A stretch of DNA of 64,000 bases from an uncultured Sulfolobales archaeon. GTDB taxonomy: Archaea > Thermoproteota > Thermoprotei_A > Sulfolobales > Desulfurococcaceae. Within the stretch, counting starts at the first letter, position 1. Each line of letters starts with the position of its first letter. The stretch is from contig CALIML010000009.1 of NCBI GenBank assembly GCA_938045475.1, positions 30,734-94,733 on the forward strand, in the 5' to 3' direction. The translations under genes were made by a program, and so were the position numbers. Positions 13,510 through 22,347 of this stretch are shown one piece after another. The notes under the pieces are model-generated. The model was not told where the DNA came from, did no database searches, and worked only from the letters and a program-made list of their open reading frames with translations.

Positions 13510-16500
13510 TCACCTCTTTACAACTCCTTCAAGAACCATCCTCGGCATAATGTTCATACTCATTAGCTCTTGTATAAGCAGTTTAAATGCATATGATACC
13601 TCCACTGGATACAGCTTGCCTTTATCTCCATGAACTGGGCAAACTGTTTCCTTCCTATTCCTATCATACCAGCCTATATGCCCGCAGAGGCTGCAGACGT
13701 AGATAGTCACCTTATCGCTTTTATCAACTAACTGCTCCTTGAGAAGGGAGGCAGCTCCATAGCCTATTAAACAATCCCTCTCCATTTCCCCCCACCTTAA
13801 GCCACCCATCCTAGCTCTTCCTTCAACAGGTTGCCTAGTCAGGATCTGTATCGGTCCTCTAGCTCTTGCATGCATTTTGTCTGCAACCATGTGATGCAGC
13901 TTCTGGTAATACACTACTCCAATGAATACAGTGTTCTTGAGTAATTCACCCGTCCTACCGTCATACATTGCTTCCTCCCCCGTATGCGAGTAGCCAAGTC
14001 TCCTCAAGGCCAGCCTAATTTCATCAACTGGCTTCTTATAGAATGGAGTTGCATCTATGAATTCACCCTTCATGGATGCTACTTTACCAGCTATGCTCTC
14101 AATTAACTGCCCAACAGTCATTCTACTTGGGAAAGCGTGCGGGTTTATTATCAGATCTGGTATAACTCCCTCTTCAGTAAACGGCATATCCTCTTGGGGA
14201 ACCAATAGGCCTAGAACCCCCTTCTGTCCATGCCTGCTCGCGAACTTATCGCCTATTTCAGGCGCTCTTAAGTCTCTCACAACTACTTTAATTACATAGT
14301 TGCCCTCCCCATCGCTTGTAAGCATCACTGAATCAACTACTCCCTTCTCGCCATGCCTAGTTACAACGCTTGTGTCTTGCCTAACTAATCCAGCGCCAAC
14401 GCCGTACTCCTGGACTGTGAAGAATCTGGGTGGACTAGTCCTCCCTATCAATACGTCTCCGCCTTTCACCTGTGTCTCAGGAGCTATTATTCCGTCTTCT
14501 TCAAGCTTCTCGTAGGCCTTTAATCCACGGAACCCCTTAACGTTAGGACTCGGGATCTCTATTCTATCCTCTTGCCCTCCGGGATACTTATATGCTACTG
14601 TAGTATAGAGCCTAAAGAACGTGCTTCTCCCAAAACCTCTATCTGCACTTCCTTTATTCATTATTAAGGCGTCCTCGATGTTGTAGCCTGTGAAACTCAT
14701 TATGGCTACAACTGCGTTCTGCCCAGCTGGCCTTGCATTATACCCCATTATATCAAGGACTTTTGTCTGGACAAGGGGCTTCTGCGGGTAGTGCAGTAAA
14801 TGCCCCCGCGTATCTGACCTCACTTGGAAGTTAGCCGAGTACAACCCAAGAGCTTGCTTAGCCATAGCTGCTTCATAAGAGTTCCTGGGGCTTTGATTGT
14901 GCTCAGGATAAGGTATTATGGATGCAGTTATCCCAAGAACTGCTGGTGGATAGATCTCTAAATGAGTATGCTCACCAGTGATTTCACGTGGCTCCACAGC
15001 TATGTACGCGCTCTCCTCTTCATCAGCATCTAAGTACTCAACTATACCCATTCTAACTAAATCGGAGAACAGTATTTCCTCATTCTTAAGTAGCTCCATG
15101 TGTTTAGGAGTAAGCTTTAAGCGACCATCATCTACTGTAAGGAGAGGCCTCCTTATTCTACCAGGATCGCAGTTTACATAAACCTCCCTGATGTACTCTG
15201 TCTCTACGTAAGCTACATTCACTTCATGAATTCTATCGCTTAAATCCTTTAGCTCAGCCCTGATCTTATGTTCTCCTCTATCGCCATACCTCCTAATTCT
15301 CCTCACAGTGTTCGCTAGCTCCACTCCATTAGGGTGGTAGCCTATGAGCCTCCCATTAAGGCACACCTTACTCCACGAAGATGCTTCTTCAAGGCTCAGC
15401 TCACCCCTTCTAACAGCTTCCACGACTTCATCTATAGGCATTACACCCAGCTTATACAACAGTCTTTCAACTAAAGCTTCATTAGCGCCGATGCTCACTA
15501 CAGCCATTAATGCCAGGTTCTTCACTAAGCCTATGTTGGTTCCTTCAGGGGACTCAAAGGGACATATCCTCCCCCACTGTGATGGATGTATTTCCCTTGC
15601 CTCGAAGTGAGGTTGAGTTCTAGCTAAAGGCGATATGACTCTTCTTAAGTGGCTGAGGGTGCTCATTAAGTTAGTTCTATCTAACAACTGGCTGACTCCA
15701 CTTCTTCCACCGGGCCAGTTGCCTGTAGCCATTGCGTGAAGAACTTTATCTGTTAGAAGACCTGGCTTTAGCAGAGCTTTTAACTCCCCCCTCCTCTGCC
15801 TAGTGAAGACTTTTTCAACGTTTGACTTGAGTTCTCTCACGAAAGTTCTTGCAAAGTTGTATCTAATTAGTTGAGCCAACAGATCTCCAGCTAACTTAAG
15901 CCTCTTATTCCTATAGTGATCCTTGTCGTCTGGCTTCCTCCATCCCTTAACTACTTCTATTAACTTACATGTTGCCTGCCCAATGAAGTATGCTTTCTTC
16001 CTCCTGTCAGCGGGTCTATTACCTAAGTGGGGTAGGAGTGTTTCGTCGAGAAAGCTCTTGGCTTTATCTATTCGCACTTGTTTTGGCTGACCTATTGCAA
16101 GTCTTGAACCAATGTAGTCTTGAGCTTCTTCAGGGGTTTTAATGTCCTTAGCCTTAATTAGCGTTGGCAATAGCTCCTTCTGAATCTCTGGGTTGAGGCT
16201 TACTGCAAAAACTATCTCTTCATCACTTTCAACACCTAAGGCCCTCATTAATGCCACTACTGGCACTCTTATCCCCTGTAGGTTAGCGTATATTACTCCA
16301 TCCCTCCTCCTCTCAATTACTAGCTGGCTCTTTCTCCCGCGGTAAACACTCATGACTTTAGCTACGTGAGTTATGGCTCCTCCCTCCTGCCCGTAGTCCA
16401 CTAATACGTTGTTATTAGCTAGATCTTCTTGAGCTACTAACACTCTTTCAGAGCCATTTATTATGAAGTAGCCGCCGGGATCCTTAGGATCCTCACCTAT

Positions 16501-16947
16501 TTTCATGAGCTCTTTAGAAGACATCTTTGACAATGGATCTACGCTTGACTTAAGCATAACTGGAATATTCATTAAAAGGATCTTTACTGGGGAATACGTT
16601 TCCCCCTCTACTTCAACTCTAAAAACTATGTTTACAGGAGCTGAATACGTCAAGCCTCGCAGCCTGCATTCCAGTGGAGTGACTCTCTCATAGTATCCTT
16701 CAACTTCCTTTACTTTAGGTTCCTCTATCTCTACGTCCTCTATAATTATTTTACCATTTATTGTTGGTAGAGGTATCTCTCTATAATCCATTATTATTTC
16801 CTTAAGGGAGCTCTCTATGAAGTCATTGTAGCTCTCCAAGTGTTGTCTTACAAGGCCTTTTTCCTTAAATAATCCCTCCACAATGAGCCATTTATCGTCA
16901 GATGTCGGAAAGTCTTTGGCTTCTTGGGCAACTTTCATAGAATTCAC
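13510..16947 (-). CDS. rpoB: DNA-directed RNA polymerase subunit B (unsplit)
   Basis: Second-largest RNA polymerase subunit as a single 1145-aa chain; euryarchaeal methanogens and halophiles usually split it into B' and B''. Conserved blocks include the fork region EGTNIGLVKNLALMA, GEKGVVDSVMLT, KFASRHGQKGVLGLLVPQED and the C-terminal zinc site CSLCGHIGWYDRN...CPVHG. It follows rpoH by 2 nt. Confidence 0.98.
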   Translation of the reverse strand: MNSMKVAQEAKDFPTSDDKWLIVEGLFKEKGLVRQHLESYNDFIESSLKEIIMDYREIPLPTINGKIIIEDVEIEEPKVKEVEGYYERVTPLECRLRGLTYSAPVNIVFRVEVEGETYSPVKILLMNIPVMLKSSVDPLSKMSSKELMKIGEDPKDPGGYFIINGSERVLVAQEDLANNNVLVDYGQEGGAITHVAKVMSVYRGRKSQLVIERRRDGVIYANLQGIRVPVVALMRALGVESDEEIVFAVSLNPEIQKELLPTLIKAKDIKTPEEAQDYIGSRLAIGQPKQVRIDKAKSFLDETLLPHLGNRPADRRKKAYFIGQATCKLIEVVKGWRKPDDKDHYRNKRLKLAGDLLAQLIRYNFARTFVRELKSNVEKVFTRQRRGELKALLKPGLLTDKVLHAMATGNWPGGRSGVSQLLDRTNLMSTLSHLRRVISPLARTQPHFEAREIHPSQWGRICPFESPEGTNIGLVKNLALMAVVSIGANEALVERLLYKLGVMPIDEVVEAVRRGELSLEEASSWSKVCLNGRLIGYHPNGVELANTVRRIRRYGDRGEHKIRAELKDLSDRIHEVNVAYVETEYIREVYVNCDPGRIRRPLLTVDDGRLKLTPKHMELLKNEEILFSDLVRMGIVEYLDADEEESAYIAVEPREITGEHTHLEIYPPAVLGITASIIPYPEHNQSPRNSYEAAMAKQALGLYSANFQVRSDTRGHLLHYPQKPLVQTKVLDIMGYNARPAGQNAVVAIMSFTGYNIEDALIMNKGSADRGFGRSTFFRLYTTVAYKYPGGQEDRIEIPSPNVKGFRGLKAYEKLEEDGIIAPETQVKGGDVLIGRTSPPRFFTVQEYGVGAGLVRQDTSVVTRHGEKGVVDSVMLTSDGEGNYVIKVVVRDLRAPEIGDKFASRHGQKGVLGLLVPQEDMPFTEEGVIPDLIINPHAFPSRMTVGQLIESIAGKVASMKGEFIDATPFYKKPVDEIRLALRRLGYSHTGEEAMYDGRTGELLKNTVFIGVVYYQKLHHMVADKMHARARGPIQILTRQPVEGRARMGGLRWGEMERDCLIGYGAASLLKEQLVDKSDKVTIYVCSLCGHIGWYDRNRKETVCPVHGDKGKLYPVEVSYAFKLLIQELMSMNIMPRMVLEGVVKR

Positions 16948-16949
16948 CC

Positions 16950-17210
16950 TTACTCTACATCAACTACTACGTATCTATACACAATTGTTTCTCCAGATGT
17001 ATGGCTCCTCCTATGTATCTTTATGACTTCTCCAACTCTAGCGCCAATAGCTCTTACTATAGGATCGCTTGCCTTTATCCACGGCAATTGTATAGGCTTA
17101 ACGCCAAGCTCTTTAAGTACTTCAGCTGCTTCCTCAGGGCTTAAGACCTCGTGCTTTGGAACCCACTCGTGTTCGAGTATATCGGCTTTCTTAGACTTAG
17201 ACCTAAGCAT
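16950..17210 (-). CDS. rpoH: DNA-directed RNA polymerase subunit H
   Basis: Homologue of eukaryotic Rpb5 C-terminal domain, sitting at the downstream DNA jaw. [24 protein letters not shown] and [17 protein letters not shown] are family motifs; 86 aa is normal. It is the first gene of the polymerase operon. A TATA-like AAAATATAAG on the minus strand at about 17243-17253 is the likely promoter for H-B-A'-A''-L30e-NusA(-S12). Confidence 0.95.
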   Translation of the reverse strand: MLRSKSKKADILEHEWVPKHEVLSPEEAAEVLKELGVKPIQLPWIKASDPIVRAIGARVGEVIKIHRRSHTSGETIVYRYVVVDVE

Positions 17211-17281
17211 ATTAATCGACTCCCAGTATTCACTAATCTACTACTTATATTTTTTGTAGCCCGTCTCCATTTTATCCACGA

Positions 17282-17490
17282 GCTATGTTCAAACAAACAC
17301 TCAGATGGTTTATAAACTTCGATGCCCCCTATGGGGACAGGTTGATGGGATGCAGGAGTTGCGGTGCTATAATGGATAGGAACGTAGTTCCGAACCTTTA
17401 GATTGGGGAGCCGTGAGTTCATTTAAAAGGGAGCGAGAGCTCCAAGAGCTACGTGCGTCCATCAAGGACTACGCAGCTCAGAATCCTTAA
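17282..17490 (+). pseudogene. TnpB 3'-end relic A (zinc ribbon plus C-terminus)
   Basis: A remnant of an IS200/IS605-type TnpB. In one frame the DNA encodes GDRLMGCRSCGAIMDRNVV (about 17330-17397), which matches the second CxxC of the TnpB zinc ribbon and the following D-R region of RuvC III, and then a TAG stop. Downstream, 17457-17482 matches 24 of 26 bases of relic C at 37447-37472 and reads SIKDYAAQNP, aligned with SIKDYVAQ in relic C and NPKSYAVQNP in relic B. The stop codon and frame change show it is not functional as a protein. It overlaps the last codons of the MFS gene on the other strand. Confidence 0.75.
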
Positions 17491-18625
17491 AAGCGGCAGA
17501 TCTCTCCCCCAGCACTTGCTTATTCCTAAATGCTATTACTAGAGCCGACGACGTCAGTAAGGCTATTGACGAAATGCACAGTGCTGTCAGAAAAGATTGT
17601 TGTGAAAGAGCTGGGTATAGGAGAGCTATGAAAGCCGCTCCAATAGAGCTAAAAGTTATTACAACGCCTGAAGCACTTGACCTAAGCTCCTCCGGGCTGT
17701 ATAGTGCAGCTGAAGTATACATAGCTACATCAATTAAAGGGTATAGAGGTATTTGCCACAATATGACTATGAGTAAGTCGCTTGAGAAGTAGAACGCTGA
17801 GGCGTAAGCTATGTAAGCCAAGTTCATTAGCGCTAGCAGGCTTAATGGATTCACTTTGCTAACTAGCTTTCCTGCAAGCAGCCTCACTGGAATAGCTAGC
17901 ATTGATGAAGCCACTCCATAGATTACGCCGAAAGCCTCATGAGTACTCAAGCCGGGGAAATTAATTGAGGAAACAGCTTGGCTAAGCTTAGCAGTCAAGT
18001 GGACGAATATGTACTCTCTAGCGAAAGTAGATGCAGCTATTGCAATAGCAAAGAGTTTGAGTACCCCCATCATCTCCAATAGATCTTCCTTAGTGGCTCG
18101 CTCAAAGCCTCGAACTCCAGTAACTTTATTGATGAAAGCTGTGTAAGCCGTTAGGTATAGTGCTGCCATTAATGCAAATGTTCCCGCCACTCCTAAGCGC
18201 TCATAGGTGAACCCGGATGTAGTTGACCCCAAGCCCCATCCAAGCCCTATGCCTAAGCCAAACTTACTGTACTTCACTCCGATATTCCTTCCCCTAAGCA
18301 CGTGGGATAGCACAGTAGGCCAAGCTATGGCCCATGCAAGTGATGAAGTGCTCAACATGAGTGACAAAAGCGTTGGCTCAGTTACCAGTGGTGCGGCTAG
18401 AAATGGAATTGCTCCAAGAGCACCAATGTATAGAGGCCACTTACCCCCATATCTATCAGCTAAATAGCCAGCCGGTATCGCTAGAAAGGCAGCAAACCAC
18501 TCCAGCCCAGTAAGTAGTGTTAGAGCTTCAACACCTCCCCCAAGATCTTTAACTATGTATATCCTTGTAAATGCATAGTACATGCCCCACGCCGTAGCGT
18601 GAAGTGCTGCAGCGATCTGCATCAT
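17462..18625 (-). CDS. Major facilitator superfamily transporter
   Basis: 387-aa membrane protein with about 12 hydrophobic segments. The loop between TM2 and TM3 has AGYLADRYGGKWPL, a good match to the MFS motif A (GxLaDrxGrkxxl). Substrate cannot be told. The C-terminal codons (FKDSELRSP) are read from DNA that on the other strand is TnpB relic A, so the tail was probably acquired or replaced when that element inserted. No operon partner. Confidence 0.88.
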   Translation of the reverse strand: MMQIAAALHATAWGMYYAFTRIYIVKDLGGGVEALTLLTGLEWFAAFLAIPAGYLADRYGGKWPLYIGALGAIPFLAAPLVTEPTLLSLMLSTSSLAWAIAWPTVLSHVLRGRNIGVKYSKFGLGIGLGWGLGSTTSGFTYERLGVAGTFALMAALYLTAYTAFINKVTGVRGFERATKEDLLEMMGVLKLFAIAIAASTFAREYIFVHLTAKLSQAVSSINFPGLSTHEAFGVIYGVASSMLAIPVRLLAGKLVSKVNPLSLLALMNLAYIAYASAFYFSSDLLIVILWQIPLYPLIDVAMYTSAALYSPEELRSSASGVVITFSSIGAAFIALLYPALSQQSFLTALCISSIALLTSSALVIAFRNKQVLGERSAAFKDSELRSP

Positions 18626-18796
18626 AGCGCTCCACCCCTTAATGCTCTACTCAAGCAACATCACTTGATTCAAGCCCCCGTATATAAAGCACTTAAAGAG
18701 TCTTTAAGCACTCATTATAAACACTTTAATTGTGTTGCAAGCGCGTAAACATTAGTAAGAGCATATAAGGAGAAGAGTAGCTATAGTGAGAGCAGG

Positions 18797-18882
18797 GCCG
18801 GGGTGCCCGAGCGGCCTAAGGGGCTGGCCTGGAGAGCCAGTGCTCCATACGGGGCACGCGGGTTCAAATCCCGCCCCCGGCA
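18797..18882 (+). tRNA. tRNA-Ser(GGA) with A at the discriminator position
   Basis: Class II tRNA: acceptor GCCGGGG with CCCCGGC, anticodon loop CTGGAGA (GGA), long variable arm, T arm GCGGG-TTCAAAT-CCCGC. It is closely similar to tRNA-Ser(TGA) at 5079-5164. The base after the acceptor stem (18882) is A, whereas the other tRNA-Ser has G, the usual serine identity base. Foreign-looking DNA with damaged genes begins directly after it. Confidence 0.94.
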
Positions 18883-18964
18883 TCAATGTTTTTGGGTTCA
18901 AACCCCCTCCTTCCGCGGCGGTTTGCGATTACTTTCGGTTTAGTTAGTAATTTCAAAATGGCTA

Positions 18965-19561
18965 TCATTTGCTGAGTTGGGGTTTCGATAAAAAAGGCTC
19001 CAAGTTAATGTTTGCAAGGCAATCGCACATTGTATCGATTTGCTTATCCGTTAGATTAAGCAATGAAGTCATCAATTTCGCTTCGAACTCAACTCCGCTA
19101 AACAATTCGCTTTTTAACCACTTATTGTAATCAGATAATGCCTCACTTGAGCGCCGTTTTTCTGCAGCGCATTTGAGACTGTAACTGCTGCTTCCTTTCC
19201 CATAAGCATAGCTATAGCATTTGATGAATGCCCGAGTGGTGTGACTGTGTCGCCTATGCCAACAAAACCGTTAGTGACTAGCGCTTTTGGTTTCTTGGAG
19301 AAGTATCCAATAACCCTTTCCTCCAGTTATTGTTCCCTTATGGCAAAGTTCGCTTATCCAAGAAACCCTTGAAACATACTCATCTAGGTAATCAGTTAAA
19401 CGTCCACTGTAAGGCCATTTGTGTTCAGACAACAACACGCCGAAGACTATCATTGCTTTATTGTGTCCAAGCAAATGCAAGGTGTCCATTGCCTTTGGCA
19501 AACTTGAGTATGCACTTCCCAAAGCGCTCCTCCGACCTAAATCATTCTCGTGCAGTTTCAA
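18965..19561 (-). pseudogene. Frameshifted FAD-dependent oxidoreductase (geranylgeranyl-reductase-like)
   Basis: Three consecutive minus-strand frames join into one plausible protein. Piece 1 starts at 19561 and runs to about 19300. Piece 2 reads ERVIGYFSKKPKALVTNGF followed by VGIGDTVTPLGHSSNAIAML and MGKEAAVTVSNALQKNG, which resembles the C-terminal FAD-binding GD(A)xx..P..GxGI..Am..G..AA motif of the geranylgeranyl reductase family. Piece 3 reads EALSDYNKWLKSELF and ends at a TGA at 18965-18967. Frame changes fall near 19300 and near the A5 run around 19160. The N-terminal FAD-binding GxGxxG domain is missing. Family assignment is moderate; loss of function is clear. Confidence 0.6.
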
Positions 19562-19830
19562 GTTTTCTAAGTAAACACATAAGATGACAAAAAAGAGGAA
19601 GGTCTCTCGGCAAAAAGACCTGCTTCGTTAGAGAGTTTGCGCGCAATCCTTCAGCGATATGACAACTGTTGCTCTCACCTCGTTACGACAGACCATTAAA
19701 GGATTATTTAATAAATGGGCTTAACTTGACAGTATCAGCGACTGAAAGAGTAATGCTTATTTATGGGGGAAGCTGCTTTTAGGAAGCATTTTTAGGATGC
19801 CTATCTTTATATTTTTAGTTGGTGTTTAGG

Positions 19831-20431
19831 TTGAAGGTTGGTGAAAAGTTTAAGCCTCATCCGAACTTGAAGAAGGTTTATGGTGTTTATCTTTTGCTTA
19901 TGGCCATCCTTTTTTGCTGCGGTTTTGCCCATTTGGGCTGTGTTTACGTTTGAGCCTCAAATTTGGCATGCGGCTTGGCCTTTTACTTTCATACCCCTAG
20001 TTGTAGCGCTTGCAGTTTTCGGTTTTATAGCCTACTGGATTCCAAAGTATTACAATTCTATCTGCCTTACTCTTAATAAGGATGAAGTGGTTGTTGAGAG
20101 GGGTGTGTGGTGGAAAATAAAGCACGTGGCTCCATACCCGCGCGTCATGTCCGTAGACGTAATTCAGGGACCCGTTTCGAGGCGGTTTGGCGTCGGTTCA
20201 GTTCATGTGCACACAGCTGGGTATACGGGTCCAGCCGGTGGATCCGCCGGTCCTGGAACGCGAAGTGCGGAAGCAGTGATATGGGGAGTTGTAAACTTCA
20301 CTGAGATAAGGGATACGATAATTGGTATGGTGAGAGGTAGACCTCTCTTCGGCGCAGCCGGGGCAGCACCCGACATAAGCTTAGAAATTTTAGAAGAGTT
20401 GAGGAAAATAAGAAAGGCTGTAGAAAAGTAG
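19831..20431 (+). pseudogene. PH-domain (YdbS/bPH2-like) membrane protein, frameshifted at a T6 run
   Basis: The frame starting at TTG 19831 encodes KVGEKFKPHPNLKKVYGVYLLLMAIL and then runs off. The next frame continues with FFAAVLPIWAVF, a second membrane segment, and a PH-like domain (PYPRVMSVDVIQGPVSRRFG, then VHVHTAGYTG) to a stop at 20429-20431. The switch falls at CCTTTTTTGC near 19908. The joined product is typical of two-TM bacterial-PH proteins, which often act in membrane stress or export. A TATA-like CTTTATATTTTT at about 19804-19815 gives a leaderless start at 19831. Base error, true mutation or slippage cannot be separated here. Confidence 0.62.
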
Positions 20432-20500
20432 TTCATTCACCTTCAACTCAATTCAACATTAAAAAGCCGATATCAAACCCCTTTTCATAAAGAAACACAA

Positions 20501-20743
20501 TTGAAATTAGAGAGGATAACTGACATAACGATAAGCAGAACATTCTGGGAGAGAATCTGCGGCGTAAGCGGGCTGATTATGAAGGAGATTGAATCGGTTC
20601 CAAAATATTATGGATACTACGGATATAGTTTCAGATGGGGCTTCCCAACGATGATAGCGGTGCCAAACCCTGAGGAAATGCAAAAACAAATCCTCGAATT
20701 AATCAGCAAGAAAGTGGGGAGGGAGCAAACTCTGAAAGCATAA
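20501..20743 (+). pseudogene. Second PH-domain protein, N-terminally truncated
   Basis: 80 codons from TTG 20501. ERITDITISRTFWERICGVSG matches the second half of a bacterial PH domain (rItDv.i....l.r.fGv..l). The membrane segments and first half of the domain that should precede it are absent; the 69 bp after the previous gene do not encode them. It may be a remnant of a tandem duplication of the gene before it, or a partner subunit that has lost its 5' end. Confidence 0.5.
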
Positions 20744-20863
20744 CCAGCATGCCCCTCTCTTAGTTGCCGTTAAGAAGCTCAGGCGTCTCTATAACTTTTG
20801 TTCTATTTCGTGGATGAGCCTTTTGCATGTTTGTTCTAAAATATATATTTGTGGGGGTGAAGT

Positions 20864-21505
20864 ATGCTTGTGAGCAGCAAGGTGAGAAGAGTTGATTTGG
20901 ATTTGAACAAGAATATTGCCGTCATAGTTGTTTTAGCAACTATGATCGTGGTTAGCGCATTTCTCGCTTGGTACATTCGGCTTTCTGATTCCGGGGAGCA
21001 AACTATGAGGGAGGACTTTGAGGACGGATTTGGTGATTGGGTCATAGATGCAGATGTGCCGCTTGACCCAAATAATCCTGGGCATTACGTTGAGTGGAGC
21101 ATAACGCGTTCAACCGATGTCGCCAGCTCTGGACGATACTCATTGAAGTTTTTCATTGACGGACGGCAGGATGATGGAACCATATGGATAGAGAGAAAAA
21201 TAGATGTGCAAAAAGACACTCAGATACGAGTTAGCATATCCTTCGATTTCTACAGCGATCATGAAAGCCTCGCAAACACTATAGCCGTCATATGCGCTTA
21301 TGTTGGCCTTCAAAAACCCAGAACTGAGGAGCATTTCATCGTGATTGGAAACGCTAATGAAGTTGAAGGGTGGAAAAGATACAGTTACACGGCAAGTATT
21401 AACACAGGCCCCCGCGGAGAAATATGGGTTGCCTTAGGCATTTCAGTACGCTGGGAAACCCACATGACATACTACATCGACAACGTAGAAGTAAGAACCA
21501 TTTAA
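20864..21505 (+). CDS. Membrane-anchored extracellular protein with a jelly-roll-like domain
   Basis: 213 aa. Residues 18-40 (NIAVIVVLATMIVVSAFLAW) form one N-terminal membrane anchor. The rest is soluble and rich in beta structure: FEDGFGDWVIDADVPLDPNN, then SGRYSLKFFIDG and a final TYYIDNVEVRTI, the pattern of carbohydrate-binding or concanavalin-like lectin domains. ATG 20864 follows GGGGGTGA at about 20852-20859, a good Shine-Dalgarno site. No specific ligand can be named. Codon use is unlike the ribosomal genes nearby. Confidence 0.6.
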   Translation: MLVSSKVRRVDLDLNKNIAVIVVLATMIVVSAFLAWYIRLSDSGEQTMREDFEDGFGDWVIDADVPLDPNNPGHYVEWSITRSTDVASSGRYSLKFFIDGRQDDGTIWIERKIDVQKDTQIRVSISFDFYSDHESLANTIAVICAYVGLQKPRTEEHFIVIGNANEVEGWKRYSYTASINTGPRGEIWVALGISVRWETHMTYYIDNVEVRTI

Positions 21506-22347
21506 TTTCGCACGGAACCCCTCTTTCACATTCCCCATTTTCAGCATAAAAAGCACAAGCCTGTAGCAGAAATAAGAGCGTTAGAGAATAGTTGAAAAGC
21601 AAATATAGTGGGATATGAGTTATGAGACATTTCGAAGCGTTAGAAGATATCACTGGATGCGGCAACTTAAGATGCAGGTTTTCACTTGTTTTCTTTTATG
21701 TTTGGCGTTGAGACTCTAGAATTGTTGTACTTTTAAGCGTTATCACTAAATCCATGCTTCGAAGAAGCATTATGGCTGAAAGGGTGGGCAGCAGAATAAA
21801 TACCCACTCTGTAGTAACATAGAGCCGTTATGGCGTTATTTAAGGCTGTTTGACTAAAAACTTTATCAAAGTTAATCACTGCGTTCTACTAAGGTGACTG
21901 ATGGAACAGCCGGGTTTAGACATTAATCTCCTACTTTACTTCATTACTGTTCCATGACTATAGTCCCTTACTTAAGGACCGCGCTCTACATAGAGCTTTA
22001 CATGAAGTTAAAACGATTCGTAAACGCGCTAAAGATGGTTTAATCAAAGGCTGCATCAAGCATTGGCTTGAGGGATTTGCGTAACTAATTACAGTTCCGA
22101 GAACTCTATAGCATGTCCTCCAAGACATTGCAGTGAGGCGGTCTCCCGTTACATCAAACAGTTTGCTGAAAGCAGTGAGGCTACATTAGACGAGGCTCCA
22201 CACGTAGTCTTCGAGCACTTAAGGCTGATCAACGAAAGTGGGAGACCCGTCGAGATCTCGAAGACCTAGGTTGCGGCTGAAAACCCAGCTTCTTTAGGCA
22301 GGAAGGTTAGATGAATTCGCTCAGAAGCTGGGCTGTAGCCTGACCTC
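21506..22347. other. 842-bp stretch without a recognisable gene; decayed coding fragments
   Basis: No intact gene seen. On the plus strand a stop-to-stop frame at about 22060-22269 encodes CPPRHCSEAVSRYIKQF...HLRLINESGRPVEIS, which looks like former coding sequence but has no start and no firm family. A shorter piece at about 21925-22085 reads LLKDRALHRALHEVKTIRKR and ends in TAA. These are probably remnants of mobile or acquired genes. Confidence 0.4.

Larger units (their letters stand above)
18883..22347. other. Foreign-looking island of damaged genes downstream of tRNA-Ser(GGA)
   Basis: From the 3' end of tRNA-Ser(GGA) to the DUF99 gene the DNA differs from its surroundings: looser packing, more T-rich codons, a reductase pseudogene with at least two frameshifts, a frameshifted PH-domain gene, a PH-domain fragment, a surface-protein gene and over 800 bp without a convincing gene. 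Position next to a tRNA suggests arrival by site-specific integration, but I see no integrase and no exact copy of the tRNA 3' end at the far side. The right border is not defined. Confidence 0.5.

Noticed and set aside
16924..17259. 111-codon plus-strand open frame over the rpoB/rpoH junction
   Set aside because: It is antisense to rpoB and rpoH, Ser/Thr/Leu-rich and has no family features; a shadow frame.
18894..18906. T-arm-like GGGTTCAAACCCC 12 nt after tRNA-Ser(GGA), as an attachment-site copy
   Set aside because: Only the T-arm consensus is present; the flanking acceptor and anticodon sequences do not match tRNA-Ser, so a duplicated tRNA end is not supported.
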